This document shows, in pieces, positions 1 to 6,857 of a stretch of 17,594 bases of DNA. Below the pieces are notes generated by a model that was not told where the DNA came from, did no database searches, and saw only the letters and a list, made by a program, of their open reading frames with translations. A program made the position numbers and the translations under genes. The stretch comes from an uncultured Campylobacter sp. (GTDB lineage: Bacteria; Campylobacterota; Campylobacteria; Campylobacterales; Campylobacteraceae), in the NCBI RefSeq assembly GCF_938045775.1, contig NZ_CALIBH010000064.1:1-17594 (forward strand), in the 5' to 3' direction. Each line of letters starts with the position of its first letter. Within the stretch, counting starts at the first letter, position 1.

Positions 1-2
1 TT

Positions 3-80
3 ATTTTATTGCAAATTCTAGTGCTATTAACGCTCGCAATCTTTCCGGGGGTTTTTGGTTTAAAAGCTTTTTTAGGCTAG
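3..80 (+). CDS. C-terminal end of a probable membrane protein (partial, enters from the left)
   Basis: An open frame enters from the left edge and stops at the TAG at 78-80. The 25 visible residues are almost all hydrophobic (ILLQILVLLTLAIFPG and a short tail), as in the last transmembrane helix of an inner-membrane protein. In C. jejuni, as I remember it, transporter genes lie upstream of pycB, so a transporter terminus is plausible. The fragment is too short to name, and chance hydrophobicity in AT-rich sequence cannot be excluded. It lies on the same strand as pycB, 41 nt upstream of it. Confidence 0.4.
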   Translation: MLLQILVLLTLAIFPGVFGLKAFLG

Positions 81-86
81 AAATAT

Positions 87-92
87 TAAAAT
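87..92 (+). promoter_or_regulatory. possible -10 element for pycB
   Basis: TAAAAT stands 30 nt before the pycB start in an AT-rich gap, one mismatch from TATAAT. Campylobacter sigma-70 promoters have no conserved -35, so only the -10 can be judged. It is weak, and read-through from the upstream ORF is equally possible. Confidence 0.25.
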
Positions 93-121
93 TCACGCTA
101 AATTTAATCTAGGAGCTAAAA

Positions 122-1960
122 ATGGCTAAAAAGCTTATCGACGTTATGGATACGACCTTTCGCGACGGATTTCAGTCTGTTTTCGGCGCGCGCGTGGCGA
201 TGGAGGATTTCCTACCCGCCGTTAGCGCGGCAAAAGAGGCCGGCATCACGCACTTTGAGTTCGGCGGCGGCGCGCGGTTTCAGAGCCTGTATTTTTACCT
301 AAACGAAGACGCGTTTGAGATGATGGATAAATTTAGAAGTATCGTGGGGCCTGAGGCGAACCTACAGACCCTTAGTCGCGGCGTAAATACCGTCACGCTC
401 GATACCGGCAGCCGCGAGATCATTGATCTGCACGCCAAGCTTTTTGCCAAGCACGGCACGACGACGATTAGGAATTTCGACGCGCTAAACGACGTGGAAA
501 ATTTAAAATTTAGCGGCGAGCGCATCTCGCGCCACGGGCTCAAGCACGAGGTCGTAGTTACGATGATGGATCTGCCGCCGGGATGCAGCGGCGCGCATGA
601 TGCGGCTTTTTATGAAAAAATTCTGCGTCAAATTTTAGACGCGCAGATTCCGTTCGACAGCGTCTGCTTCAAAGACGCAAGCGGCACCAGCAGCCCGCAG
701 AAGGTCTATGAGACGATCAAGCGCGCGCGTAAAATTTTAGGCGACGGCGTGCATATCCGCCTGCACACTCACGAGACGGCGGGCGTTAGCGTCGCATGCT
801 ACCAGGCTGCGCTCGTTGCGGGCGTGGACGGCATCGACCTTGCCGCGCATCCCGTAAGCGGCGGCACCAGCCAGCCCGACATTCTTACGCTACTGCACGC
901 GACGAAGGGGCAAAATTTCGACCTGGGGCTAGACGCAGAGAAAATTTTAAAATACGAAGAGGTTTTGGGCGAGTGCTTGAAGGATTATTTTATGCCGCCC
1001 GAGGCCACGCAGGTAAGCCCGCTCATTCCGTTTTCGCCGATGCCGGGAGGCGCGCTTACGGCAAACACTCAGATGATGCGCGATAATAAAATTTTAGACA
1101 AATTCCCAGCCGTCATCAAGGCTATGCGCGAAGTCGTCGAAAAGGGCGGCTTCGGCACGAGCGTGACGCCAGTTAGTCAGTTTTATTTCCAGCAGGCGTT
1201 TAACAACGTAATGTTCGGCCCGTGGAAAAAGATCGCCGAGGGCTACGGCAAGATGGTGCTAGGCTATTTCGGTAAAACGCCCGTTAAACCCGACGAAGAC
1301 GTAATCAAGCTAGCCGCCGAGCAGCTGGGCTTAGAGCCTACGAATAAAAAGGCGATCGACATCGCAGATCTAGACGAGAGTAAAAGCATCTCCTACGCGA
1401 AAGGAATTTTACGCGAGCAGGGCATTGAGCCTAGTGAGGAGAACATATTTATCGCGCTTGCGTGCAAAGAAAAGGGTATCGCGTTTTTAAAAGGCGAGGG
1501 CAAGGTGATGAGCCGCAAAAAAGAGGACGTAGCACCCGCCGCAAGCCATCAAAGCGGTATTTCTAAAAACGGCAAATTTGACGTTAAGATTAACGGCAAA
1601 ATTTACAACGTAGAATTTGCCGGACAAAACGTGCTCGTAAACGGTGATCGATACGACGTCAGCTTCGATACCTCAGCGCCCGCAAAGCCGCAGCTGCAAG
1701 GCTCTGCCCACGAGCAGCCCACTGCTGACGCGCGAGGTGGTACGGACGATAACGATATAAAAGCGACGCTTCCTAGTAACGTATTTAAAATTTTAATAAA
1801 GGAAGGCGATGCCGTTAAGGCGGGGCAGAATGTCATCGTTCTTGAAGCGATGAAGATGGAGATAAATATCGAAAGCCCGCGTGACGGCATAATCGATAAA
1901 ATTTTGATCGCTCAAGGCGATACCGTCGATGCCGATCAGGTGCTCGCGATTTTAAGATAA
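122..1960 (+). CDS. pycB: pyruvate carboxylase subunit B (carboxyltransferase + biotin carrier; oxaloacetate decarboxylase alpha-like)
   Basis: This is the 612-aa carboxyltransferase/biotin-carrier half of a two-subunit pyruvate carboxylase, which moves carboxyl from biotin to pyruvate to make oxaloacetate. The HMGL-like TIM barrel fills about residues 1-300. The metal-site residues seen in transcarboxylase 5S are recognisable: D15 in FRDGFQS, the lysine of FKDASG at K184, and H215/H217 in LHTHETAG. A conserved carboxylase middle region follows, then a variable linker (about 500-545) and a biotinyl domain with EAMKMEI, biotin lysine K578. The start has AGGAG at 111-115. The biotin carboxylase subunit (PycA) is not in this window; in C. 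jejuni it is encoded elsewhere. Oxaloacetate decarboxylase alpha has the same architecture, but no beta or gamma subunit is nearby and pckA is adjacent, which favours an anaplerotic carboxylase. Confidence 0.92.
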   Translation: MAKKLIDVMDTTFRDGFQSVFGARVAMEDFLPAVSAAKEAGITHFEFGGGARFQSLYFYLNEDAFEMMDKFRSIVGPEANLQTLSRGVNTVTLDTGSREIIDLHAKLFAKHGTTTIRNFDALNDVENLKFSGERISRHGLKHEVVVTMMDLPPGCSGAHDAAFYEKILRQILDAQIPFDSVCFKDASGTSSPQKVYETIKRARKILGDGVHIRLHTHETAGVSVACYQAALVAGVDGIDLAAHPVSGGTSQPDILTLLHATKGQNFDLGLDAEKILKYEEVLGECLKDYFMPPEATQVSPLIPFSPMPGGALTANTQMMRDNKILDKFPAVIKAMREVVEKGGFGTSVTPVSQFYFQQAFNNVMFGPWKKIAEGYGKMVLGYFGKTPVKPDEDVIKLAAEQLGLEPTNKKAIDIADLDESKSISYAKGILREQGIEPSEENIFIALACKEKGIAFLKGEGKVMSRKKEDVAPAASHQSGISKNGKFDVKINGKIYNVEFAGQNVLVNGDRYDVSFDTSAPAKPQLQGSAHEQPTADARGGTDDNDIKATLPSNVFKILIKEGDAVKAGQNVIVLEAMKMEINIESPRDGIIDKILIAQGDTVDADQVLAILR

Positions 1961-1965
1961 GCTCT

Positions 1966-1995
1966 AAATTTAGGCGGGCGCTTCCGCCTAAATTT
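1966..1995 (+). terminator. perfect 12-bp hairpin downstream of pycB, probable terminator
   Basis: AAATTTAGGCGG (1966-1977) and CCGCCTAAATTT (1984-1995) form a perfect 12-bp inverted repeat with a 6-nt loop, starting 6 nt after the pycB stop. The stem ends in TTT but no long T-run follows, so it may terminate weakly or act as a 3' mRNA stabiliser. A new promoter for pckA lies downstream. Confidence 0.6.
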
Positions 1996-2043
1996 CATGA
2001 GGGCTATCCTCGGTGCTTAAGCGAGCTCACCTAAATTTTAAGC

Positions 2044-2049
2044 TATAAT
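2044..2049 (+). promoter_or_regulatory. -10 element (TATAAT) for pckA
   Basis: A consensus TATAAT follows an AT-rich TAAATTTTAAGC stretch, as expected for Campylobacter sigma-70 promoters, which lean on a T-rich segment instead of a -35. Transcription would start near 2056, giving a leader of about 35 nt with AAGGA at 2081-2085 before the pckA ATG. Confidence 0.65.
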
Positions 2050-2091
2050 AGCGCAATCATTTATCAAAATTTAATTTAAAAAGGACGCAAA

Positions 2092-3675
2092 ATGACAACT
2101 CCGAACGATCTGGATAAACTAGGTCTTAAAGATATCAAAAAAATCAACCACAACCTAAGCTACGACGAGCTTTTCGAGCTTGAAAAGGCTATGAATGAAG
2201 GGCGCGTCAGTAGTAACGGCACCTTTATGGTCGATACCGGCATATTTACGGGTCGCAGCCCAAAGGATAAGTACTTTGTAAAACAAGACCCGAGCCAAAA
2301 ATACATAGCCTGGGGTAAGATAAATCAGCCCATCTCAAAAGAGCTTTTCGATAAGCTTTTAGCCAAAGCCAAAGCCCAACTAAGCGGCAAGGAAATCTTT
2401 ATCCAAGACGCCTATTGCGGCGCTAGCAAATCCAGCCGCAAAAACGTGCGCTTCGTAACTGAAGTCGCATGGCAGGCGCATTTTGTAAAAAATATGTTCA
2501 TCCGCCCAAGCGAGAGCGAGCTAGCGGAATTTCATCCTGATTTCGTCGTTTACAACGCGTGCAAATGCAAAAACGAAGATTACGCGAGCGACGGGCTGCA
2601 TTCCGATGTTTTCGTTATCTTTAACGTTGAGGAAAACGTCGCGGTTATCGGCGGCACGTGGTACGGCGGCGAGATGAAAAAGGGAATTTTTTCGATGATG
2701 AACTACTGGTTGCCGCTTGAGGGCAAGCTAAGCATGCACTGCTCGGCAAACGTGGGCAAAGAGGGCGACACGGCACTATTTTTCGGCCTAAGCGGCACGG
2801 GCAAAACGACGCTATCGACCGATCCTAATCGTAAGCTAATAGGCGATGATGAGCACGGCTGGGACGATGAGGGGATATTTAACTTCGAGGGCGGCTGCTA
2901 CGCGAAGTGCATAAACTTAGACCCGAGCAGCGAACCTGAGATTTACGCCGCTATCAAACGCGACGCGCTGCTTGAAAACGTGGTCGCGGATGAGGCTGGC
3001 GTCGTGGACTACAAAGACGGCAGCAAGACCGAAAATACCCGCGTCAGCTACCCGATCTATCACATCGAAAATTACGAGCCAAGCTCTGCGGGCGGCCATC
3101 CGAAAAATATCATTTTCCTAACAGCCGACGCATTCGGCGTTTTGCCGCCGGTCGCAAAGCTAACCAAAGAGCAGGCGATGTATTATTTCCTAAGCGGCTA
3201 TACGGCAAAGGTTGCGGGCACCGAGCGCGGTATCACAGAGCCCGTGGCGACCTTTAGCGCGTGCTTCGGCGAGCCGTTTATGCCGCTGCACCCGACCGTT
3301 TACGCTAAGCTGCTGGGCGAAAAGATCGACAAGCACAACGTCAGCGTCTATCTCGTAAACACCGGCTGGAGCGGCGGCGCGTACGGCGTGGGCAAGCGAA
3401 TGAGCATCAAAGCCACGCGCGCGTGCATAAACGCGATCCTTGACGGCAGTATCAAAAAGTGCGAATTTGAAAATTTCGAGAAATTTAACCTCGCGATCCC
3501 AAAAGAGCTCGCGGGCGTCGAGACGAAGCTGCTAAATCCGATCAACACGTGGACGCACCCGGCGGAATATAAGATCACGCGCGATAAGCTTGCAAAGATG
3601 TTTGAAGAGAATTTCAAACGCTACGAGGACGTAAAAGAGGGGGTCGAGTTTGCCAAAGCGGGCCCTACGGCTTAG
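2092..3675 (+). CDS. pckA: phosphoenolpyruvate carboxykinase (ATP)
   Basis: ATP-dependent PEP carboxykinase (EC 4.1.1.49) converts oxaloacetate and ATP to PEP, ADP and CO2, the first committed step of gluconeogenesis. The 527-aa length is typical. Signatures in order: GRSPKDK near the N-terminus (oxaloacetate-binding arginine), the P-loop GLSGTGKTT at 232-240 with K238, and the metal-binding segment GDDEHGW at 251-257. The spacing from K238 to D253 equals that of the E. coli enzyme (K254, D269). The C-terminal nucleotide-binding region is complete. Start: ATG with AAGGA 6 nt upstream. It follows pycB, the usual pairing in Campylobacter, so oxaloacetate made by PycB could feed directly into PEP. 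The next gene starts inside its last 26 nt, suggesting co-transcription. Confidence 0.96.
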   Translation: MTTPNDLDKLGLKDIKKINHNLSYDELFELEKAMNEGRVSSNGTFMVDTGIFTGRSPKDKYFVKQDPSQKYIAWGKINQPISKELFDKLLAKAKAQLSGKEIFIQDAYCGASKSSRKNVRFVTEVAWQAHFVKNMFIRPSESELAEFHPDFVVYNACKCKNEDYASDGLHSDVFVIFNVEENVAVIGGTWYGGEMKKGIFSMMNYWLPLEGKLSMHCSANVGKEGDTALFFGLSGTGKTTLSTDPNRKLIGDDEHGWDDEGIFNFEGGCYAKCINLDPSSEPEIYAAIKRDALLENVVADEAGVVDYKDGSKTENTRVSYPIYHIENYEPSSAGGHPKNIIFLTADAFGVLPPVAKLTKEQAMYYFLSGYTAKVAGTERGITEPVATFSACFGEPFMPLHPTVYAKLLGEKIDKHNVSVYLVNTGWSGGAYGVGKRMSIKATRACINAILDGSIKKCEFENFEKFNLAIPKELAGVETKLLNPINTWTHPAEYKITRDKLAKMFEENFKRYEDVKEGVEFAKAGPTA

Positions 3676-5002
3676 GCTCCTGGGTCTTGGGGCGATCTGC
3701 GCGCTTTTTGCCGCATGCGAAAACACCCCTTCAAATTTAAAACAGCCGCTTGTTGCGATGAGCGGCTTTTCCTTTTACGACGATCCGTTAAGCTACATCA
3801 ACAATGTGCGCGCAAAATCGGGGCTAAATCAGCTTGCGCAGAATGAAATTTTAAATACATCCGCGCTTAATCACGCAAAATATGTCGTCGCAAACGAGGC
3901 GATGTCGCACGACGAAACCCCCGGCAAGCCGAATTTTACGGGCGAAAATCCGTCAAAGCGCGCTTTTTATGCAGGCTATAATGCCGTCGTGAGTGAAAAT
4001 TTATCCTATAACTCAAGCGATCTAAAAAGCGCGATCGACGGGCTTTTAAGCGCGATCTACCATAGATTTGCCTTTTTGGATTTCGCCTCGGATGAGATCG
4101 GCATCGGCTATTTTGAGCACGGCAAAAAAAGTAGCTACGTTTTTGAGATGGGAAATTCGCGCCTCAACGCCTTTTGCTCGCGGAATTTAAACGACGAAGG
4201 AAGCGGCAAATTTCTACTTGGGATGTGTAAAAACGAAACGCTACGCATGAGGGAGGATAAGTTCAAAAGCGCCGTCGCGCTAAACTCGCGCCCTTACGTT
4301 TATTACCCGAACGACGAGCCCGCGCTTGCATTTTTCAGCAATGAAATTCCAGATCCCATGCCGGGGTGCAAAATCACCGCAAATCCCGTAAGCGTGGAGT
4401 TTAATGCCGAGGAACCGCCCGTAACGATGAAAAGTTTTAAAATTTACGAAGGCGGCAGGGAGCTTCAAAACGTTAAAATTTTAGACAAAAACTCCGATCC
4501 TAACTCCATTTTAAGCGATAGGCAGTTCGTGCTTTTCAGCAGAGATGTTTTTAAATTCGACGCCAAATACGGCGCGGAGTTTAATTACGAGCAGGGCGGC
4601 AAGCAAAAGACGTTACGGTGGGAGTTTATCACGCAAGCGCCTAAATTTAGATACTTCGTCGTGCAAGGCGGAGAAAATTTGAGCGTAAAAAACGGCGCGT
4701 TTTACGATATATTCGTAGCTCCGAAAGACTGCAACGATTTGATGAAAAGCTACAAAACCAGCTACTCCTTTATGGATAAGCCCGAAATTTCAAGCCCCGC
4801 GGCGAATATGCTGCGCGTAAAGCTAAACGGCGCAAAGGGTGCGAAGCTTGAAATTTCAACGGACAACGGCGCGATAATAAATCTGTATTTAAGCGACAGC
4901 TCCAAAAGCTACGGCGGCATAGGTAAAATTTACGCCGCAATCGCGGTGGTTTTGACGGCGATCATTTTGTTTTATCTTTTGACAAGGCGCAGAGAGCGAT
5001 AG
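3650..5002 (+). CDS. CAP (SCP/PR-1) domain lipoprotein with C-terminal membrane anchor
   Basis: A 450-aa exported protein of unknown role. The TTG start is preceded by AGAGGGGG and overlaps the 3' end of pckA in another frame. The N-terminus is a lipoprotein-type signal: basic residues, a hydrophobic core, and LFAAC with C23 (phenylalanine at -3 is atypical for a lipobox). Residues about 40-165 resemble a CAP domain: YINNVRAKSGL, LNHAKYVV, SHDE and SENLSY supply the His/Glu cavity residues found in that superfamily. About 260 residues without a recognised domain follow, then a hydrophobic helix (about 428-444) and a basic TRRRER tail. A lipid anchor plus a C-terminal helix is unusual; if both work, the protein would be fastened at both ends. 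CAP proteins vary widely in function, so no activity is assigned. The family call is moderate, the export call good. Confidence 0.72.
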   Translation: MPKRALRLRLLGLGAICALFAACENTPSNLKQPLVAMSGFSFYDDPLSYINNVRAKSGLNQLAQNEILNTSALNHAKYVVANEAMSHDETPGKPNFTGENPSKRAFYAGYNAVVSENLSYNSSDLKSAIDGLLSAIYHRFAFLDFASDEIGIGYFEHGKKSSYVFEMGNSRLNAFCSRNLNDEGSGKFLLGMCKNETLRMREDKFKSAVALNSRPYVYYPNDEPALAFFSNEIPDPMPGCKITANPVSVEFNAEEPPVTMKSFKIYEGGRELQNVKILDKNSDPNSILSDRQFVLFSRDVFKFDAKYGAEFNYEQGGKQKTLRWEFITQAPKFRYFVVQGGENLSVKNGAFYDIFVAPKDCNDLMKSYKTSYSFMDKPEISSPAANMLRVKLNGAKGAKLEISTDNGAIINLYLSDSSKSYGGIGKIYAAIAVVLTAIILFYLLTRRRER

Positions 5003-5102
5003 GCGAGACCTATTTTTGCGACTTCTGTTTTTGTCTGCGCGCACGGGGGCGCATAATGCCTATCCTGCGTGAAATTTAATGCGGAGTCCTGCTTTTAAAT
5101 TT

Positions 5103-5597
5103 CTAAATTTCATCCCCGTTTATCTCATCCGCAAGTTTCAAAATTTTAGCCTGCACCGCCTCAGGAGCGTAGATATCCATCCACTCTATCCCGTTTGATG
5201 CGCTAAAAAGTACGGCTATCTGTCCCTCGCTCATCGCGCGCTTAGCAAGCTTGGTCGCCGCAGGGCTGTTGCCCATATTGGGCGTTTCGTCTATGCTTAT
5301 CTCGGCGCAACGGCGCAAGATAGGCGCCAGATCAAACTCGCCATCAAGCAAAACGACAACCGAGCCGCGCCTAAAACTGCAAGCGTTCCAAAAAATCTCG
5401 GCGCCGTTTACGCATTCGCGCGCTAGATCGAGGCGAAATTTGCCCCGCTCGCGCACGAGAAAACTAAAGTCGCTCAAATTTAACGGGTGCTCCACGCTAC
5501 CGAAAGCCCCCACGATACTATCTTTGCGCCCGTTATAGGCGTAGGCGGCGAGCGTGTTTTGCAGTAGCGGAGCGATGATCTGCTCGTGCGCGCTCAT
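5103..5597 (-). CDS. hypothetical protein, 164 aa (start uncertain)
   Basis: I do not recognise this family. The protein is soluble-looking and acidic, with no signal peptide or transmembrane helix, mixed alpha/beta in character (for example SVVVLLDGEF and GQIAVLFSAS), and ends in a charged helix. The chosen ATG at 5597 has no clear Shine-Dalgarno sequence. In the same frame 60 nt upstream, an ATG at 5657 has a good AAGGAG (5663-5668), but its second codon is TAA. Either the gene really starts at 5597, perhaps by reinitiation, or the original start has been lost to a nonsense mutation. It converges with the CAP lipoprotein gene and follows the PP-loop ATPase gene on the same strand after a 267-bp gap. 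Confidence 0.6.
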   Translation of the reverse strand: MSAHEQIIAPLLQNTLAAYAYNGRKDSIVGAFGSVEHPLNLSDFSFLVRERGKFRLDLARECVNGAEIFWNACSFRRGSVVVLLDGEFDLAPILRRCAEISIDETPNMGNSPAATKLAKRAMSEGQIAVLFSASNGIEWMDIYAPEAVQAKILKLADEINGDEI

Positions 5598-5651
5598 GTG
5601 ATCGCCATCTCTGGTGCGGCTTGTGATCTTTACGAAAAATGGTTTTAAATA

Positions 5652-5668
5652 TTACATAAACGCTCCTT
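5652..5668 (-). promoter_or_regulatory. Shine-Dalgarno plus start-stop (ATG TAA) upstream of the 164-aa ORF
   Basis: Read on the minus strand: AAGGAG (5668-5663), a 5-nt spacer, ATG (5657-5655), then TAA (5654-5652). The codons after TAA stay open and in frame to the ATG at 5597. This is the best ribosome-binding site in the gap, yet it opens a one-codon ORF. It may be a mutated gene start or a minimal leader ORF feeding reinitiation. Confidence 0.5.
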
Positions 5669-5864
5669 AAGCTTAAAATTTGCTCGCTTTTGCTTTTAAA
5701 TTTAGCGCTCGCGGCGGTTAAATTTAACTCTGAGCCTGACGTATTTTCGGTCTATTTCGGGCGTTGTCATTTAAATTTTTACTCTTGTATCTGTTATCGC
5801 AGCTTTTTGCGCTTATGTATCGTTTTTACGCCTATCAAATACAACCTGGATGGCGGTTTAGATT

Positions 5865-6848
5865 TTACACAAAATACTCGCGCGCAGCATCCTTGCTCTC
5901 AAACGGGCTTGCGCTCAGCTCGCTGCCCTCTATGAGCACAAGGTAGCGGCGCGCGGCATCCGTTTTGGCGTATGTCAGCGCCAGCTTCGCCGCAAGCTCT
6001 CTATCCGCCTCGCTAGCACCCCTGCTTAGCAGGCTTAGCGCGCCCACGACGTCATCTTTAAATTTTATCTCGCTAAATTTTGGATTTTGCACGGCGGCAA
6101 GCTTTTTGTTATCGCTCTCATCTCGCCCGATTATGAGCTTAGCACCCTCAGGCAGGCGCAGATGGCGTCCGAATTTTAAAATTTCAGCGTCCGCGGGCGT
6201 TTCGATCTTTTCAAATTTTACAGCATCCTTGATCCGCTCGCTGAAGCTCTGCACGGTCAGCAGACAGCCTCCCGCGGGCGTTTCGTAATCCTCAAAGCCG
6301 AATTCTGCCGCGAGCTGCATCTGCTTAGTGCGCCCGCGCCCACTGATGTCAAGCAGCGCGCCCCTATCGATCCAGCCCTTGATCTCGGGCGTCGTGGGCG
6401 GCAGCAGTTTCGCGCACAGCGGACGCAGGATCAGCCCCTCCTCATCGCCGCTAAGCCCGCCGACCTGAGCTAGAGCCTGCGCGCGCTGGCTCATCGGGCG
6501 CTGTCCAAGCACCTCGCCCGTGATGATGAAGCTCGCCCCTTCGCTTTGTAGCATCGCAAGCGCGGTCTTAAACATATATCCGTGGCAGTCGATGCAGGGG
6601 TTGAAGTGCTTGCCGTAGCCGTATTTTGGCTCGAAAAGCACCTGCCGTAGATATTCGCTTCTGATATCGACGCTTTTAAAATCCGCCCCCGCGGCTGCGG
6701 CTCTGCGGCGCATGATCTCGCTCTTATCGTCCTTGCCGCTAAATCCGATATCCATATTCAGCGCGAGCACCTCGATGCCTTGCGAGACGATGAGTTTGAC
6801 CGCGAGCATGGAGTCAAGCCCGCCGCTAAAGAGCGCCAATGCCTTCAT
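5865..6848 (-). CDS. PP-loop ATPase, ThiI/MnmA-like, probable RNA-thiolation enzyme with C-terminal NFACT-R-like domain
   Basis: A 327-aa N-type ATP pyrophosphatase. The PP-loop SGGLDS is at residues 8-13. A cysteine pair in NPCIDCH (C85, C88) and a TGEVLGQRPMSQ segment (110-121) are typical of ThiI/MnmA-type sulfur-transfer enzymes, and a further cysteine sits in PAGGCLLT (C195). The C-terminal third (about 200-327) fits the small RNA-binding domain (NFACT-R type) described as fused to such PP-loop proteins; I make that match from memory. No THUMP or rhodanese domain is present. Likely role: ATP-dependent tRNA base modification, perhaps thiolation, in the cytoplasm; the substrate is unknown. 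Automatic annotation often labels such proteins argininosuccinate synthase-like, which I do not favour. The start is 9 nt after the dnaG stop, with AAAGGAA overlapping that stop codon, so it is probably co-transcribed with dnaG. Confidence 0.78.
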   Translation of the reverse strand: MKALALFSGGLDSMLAVKLIVSQGIEVLALNMDIGFSGKDDKSEIMRRRAAAAGADFKSVDIRSEYLRQVLFEPKYGYGKHFNPCIDCHGYMFKTALAMLQSEGASFIITGEVLGQRPMSQRAQALAQVGGLSGDEEGLILRPLCAKLLPPTTPEIKGWIDRGALLDISGRGRTKQMQLAAEFGFEDYETPAGGCLLTVQSFSERIKDAVKFEKIETPADAEILKFGRHLRLPEGAKLIIGRDESDNKKLAAVQNPKFSEIKFKDDVVGALSLLSRGASEADRELAAKLALTYAKTDAARRYLVLIEGSELSASPFESKDAAREYFV

Positions 6849-6857
6849 TTCGTTCCT

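Noticed and set aside
5036..5053. TGCGC/GCGCA hairpin between the convergent CAP and 164-aa genes as a bidirectional terminator
   Set aside because: Only 5 bp, no T-run on either side; too weak to list.
5690..5946. Two plus-strand frames of 60-81 codons, one with a hydrophobic stretch
   Set aside because: They run into the 3' end of the well-supported minus-strand PP-loop gene, and no Shine-Dalgarno is visible. A 22-codon minus-strand frame near 5770 was dropped for the same reason.
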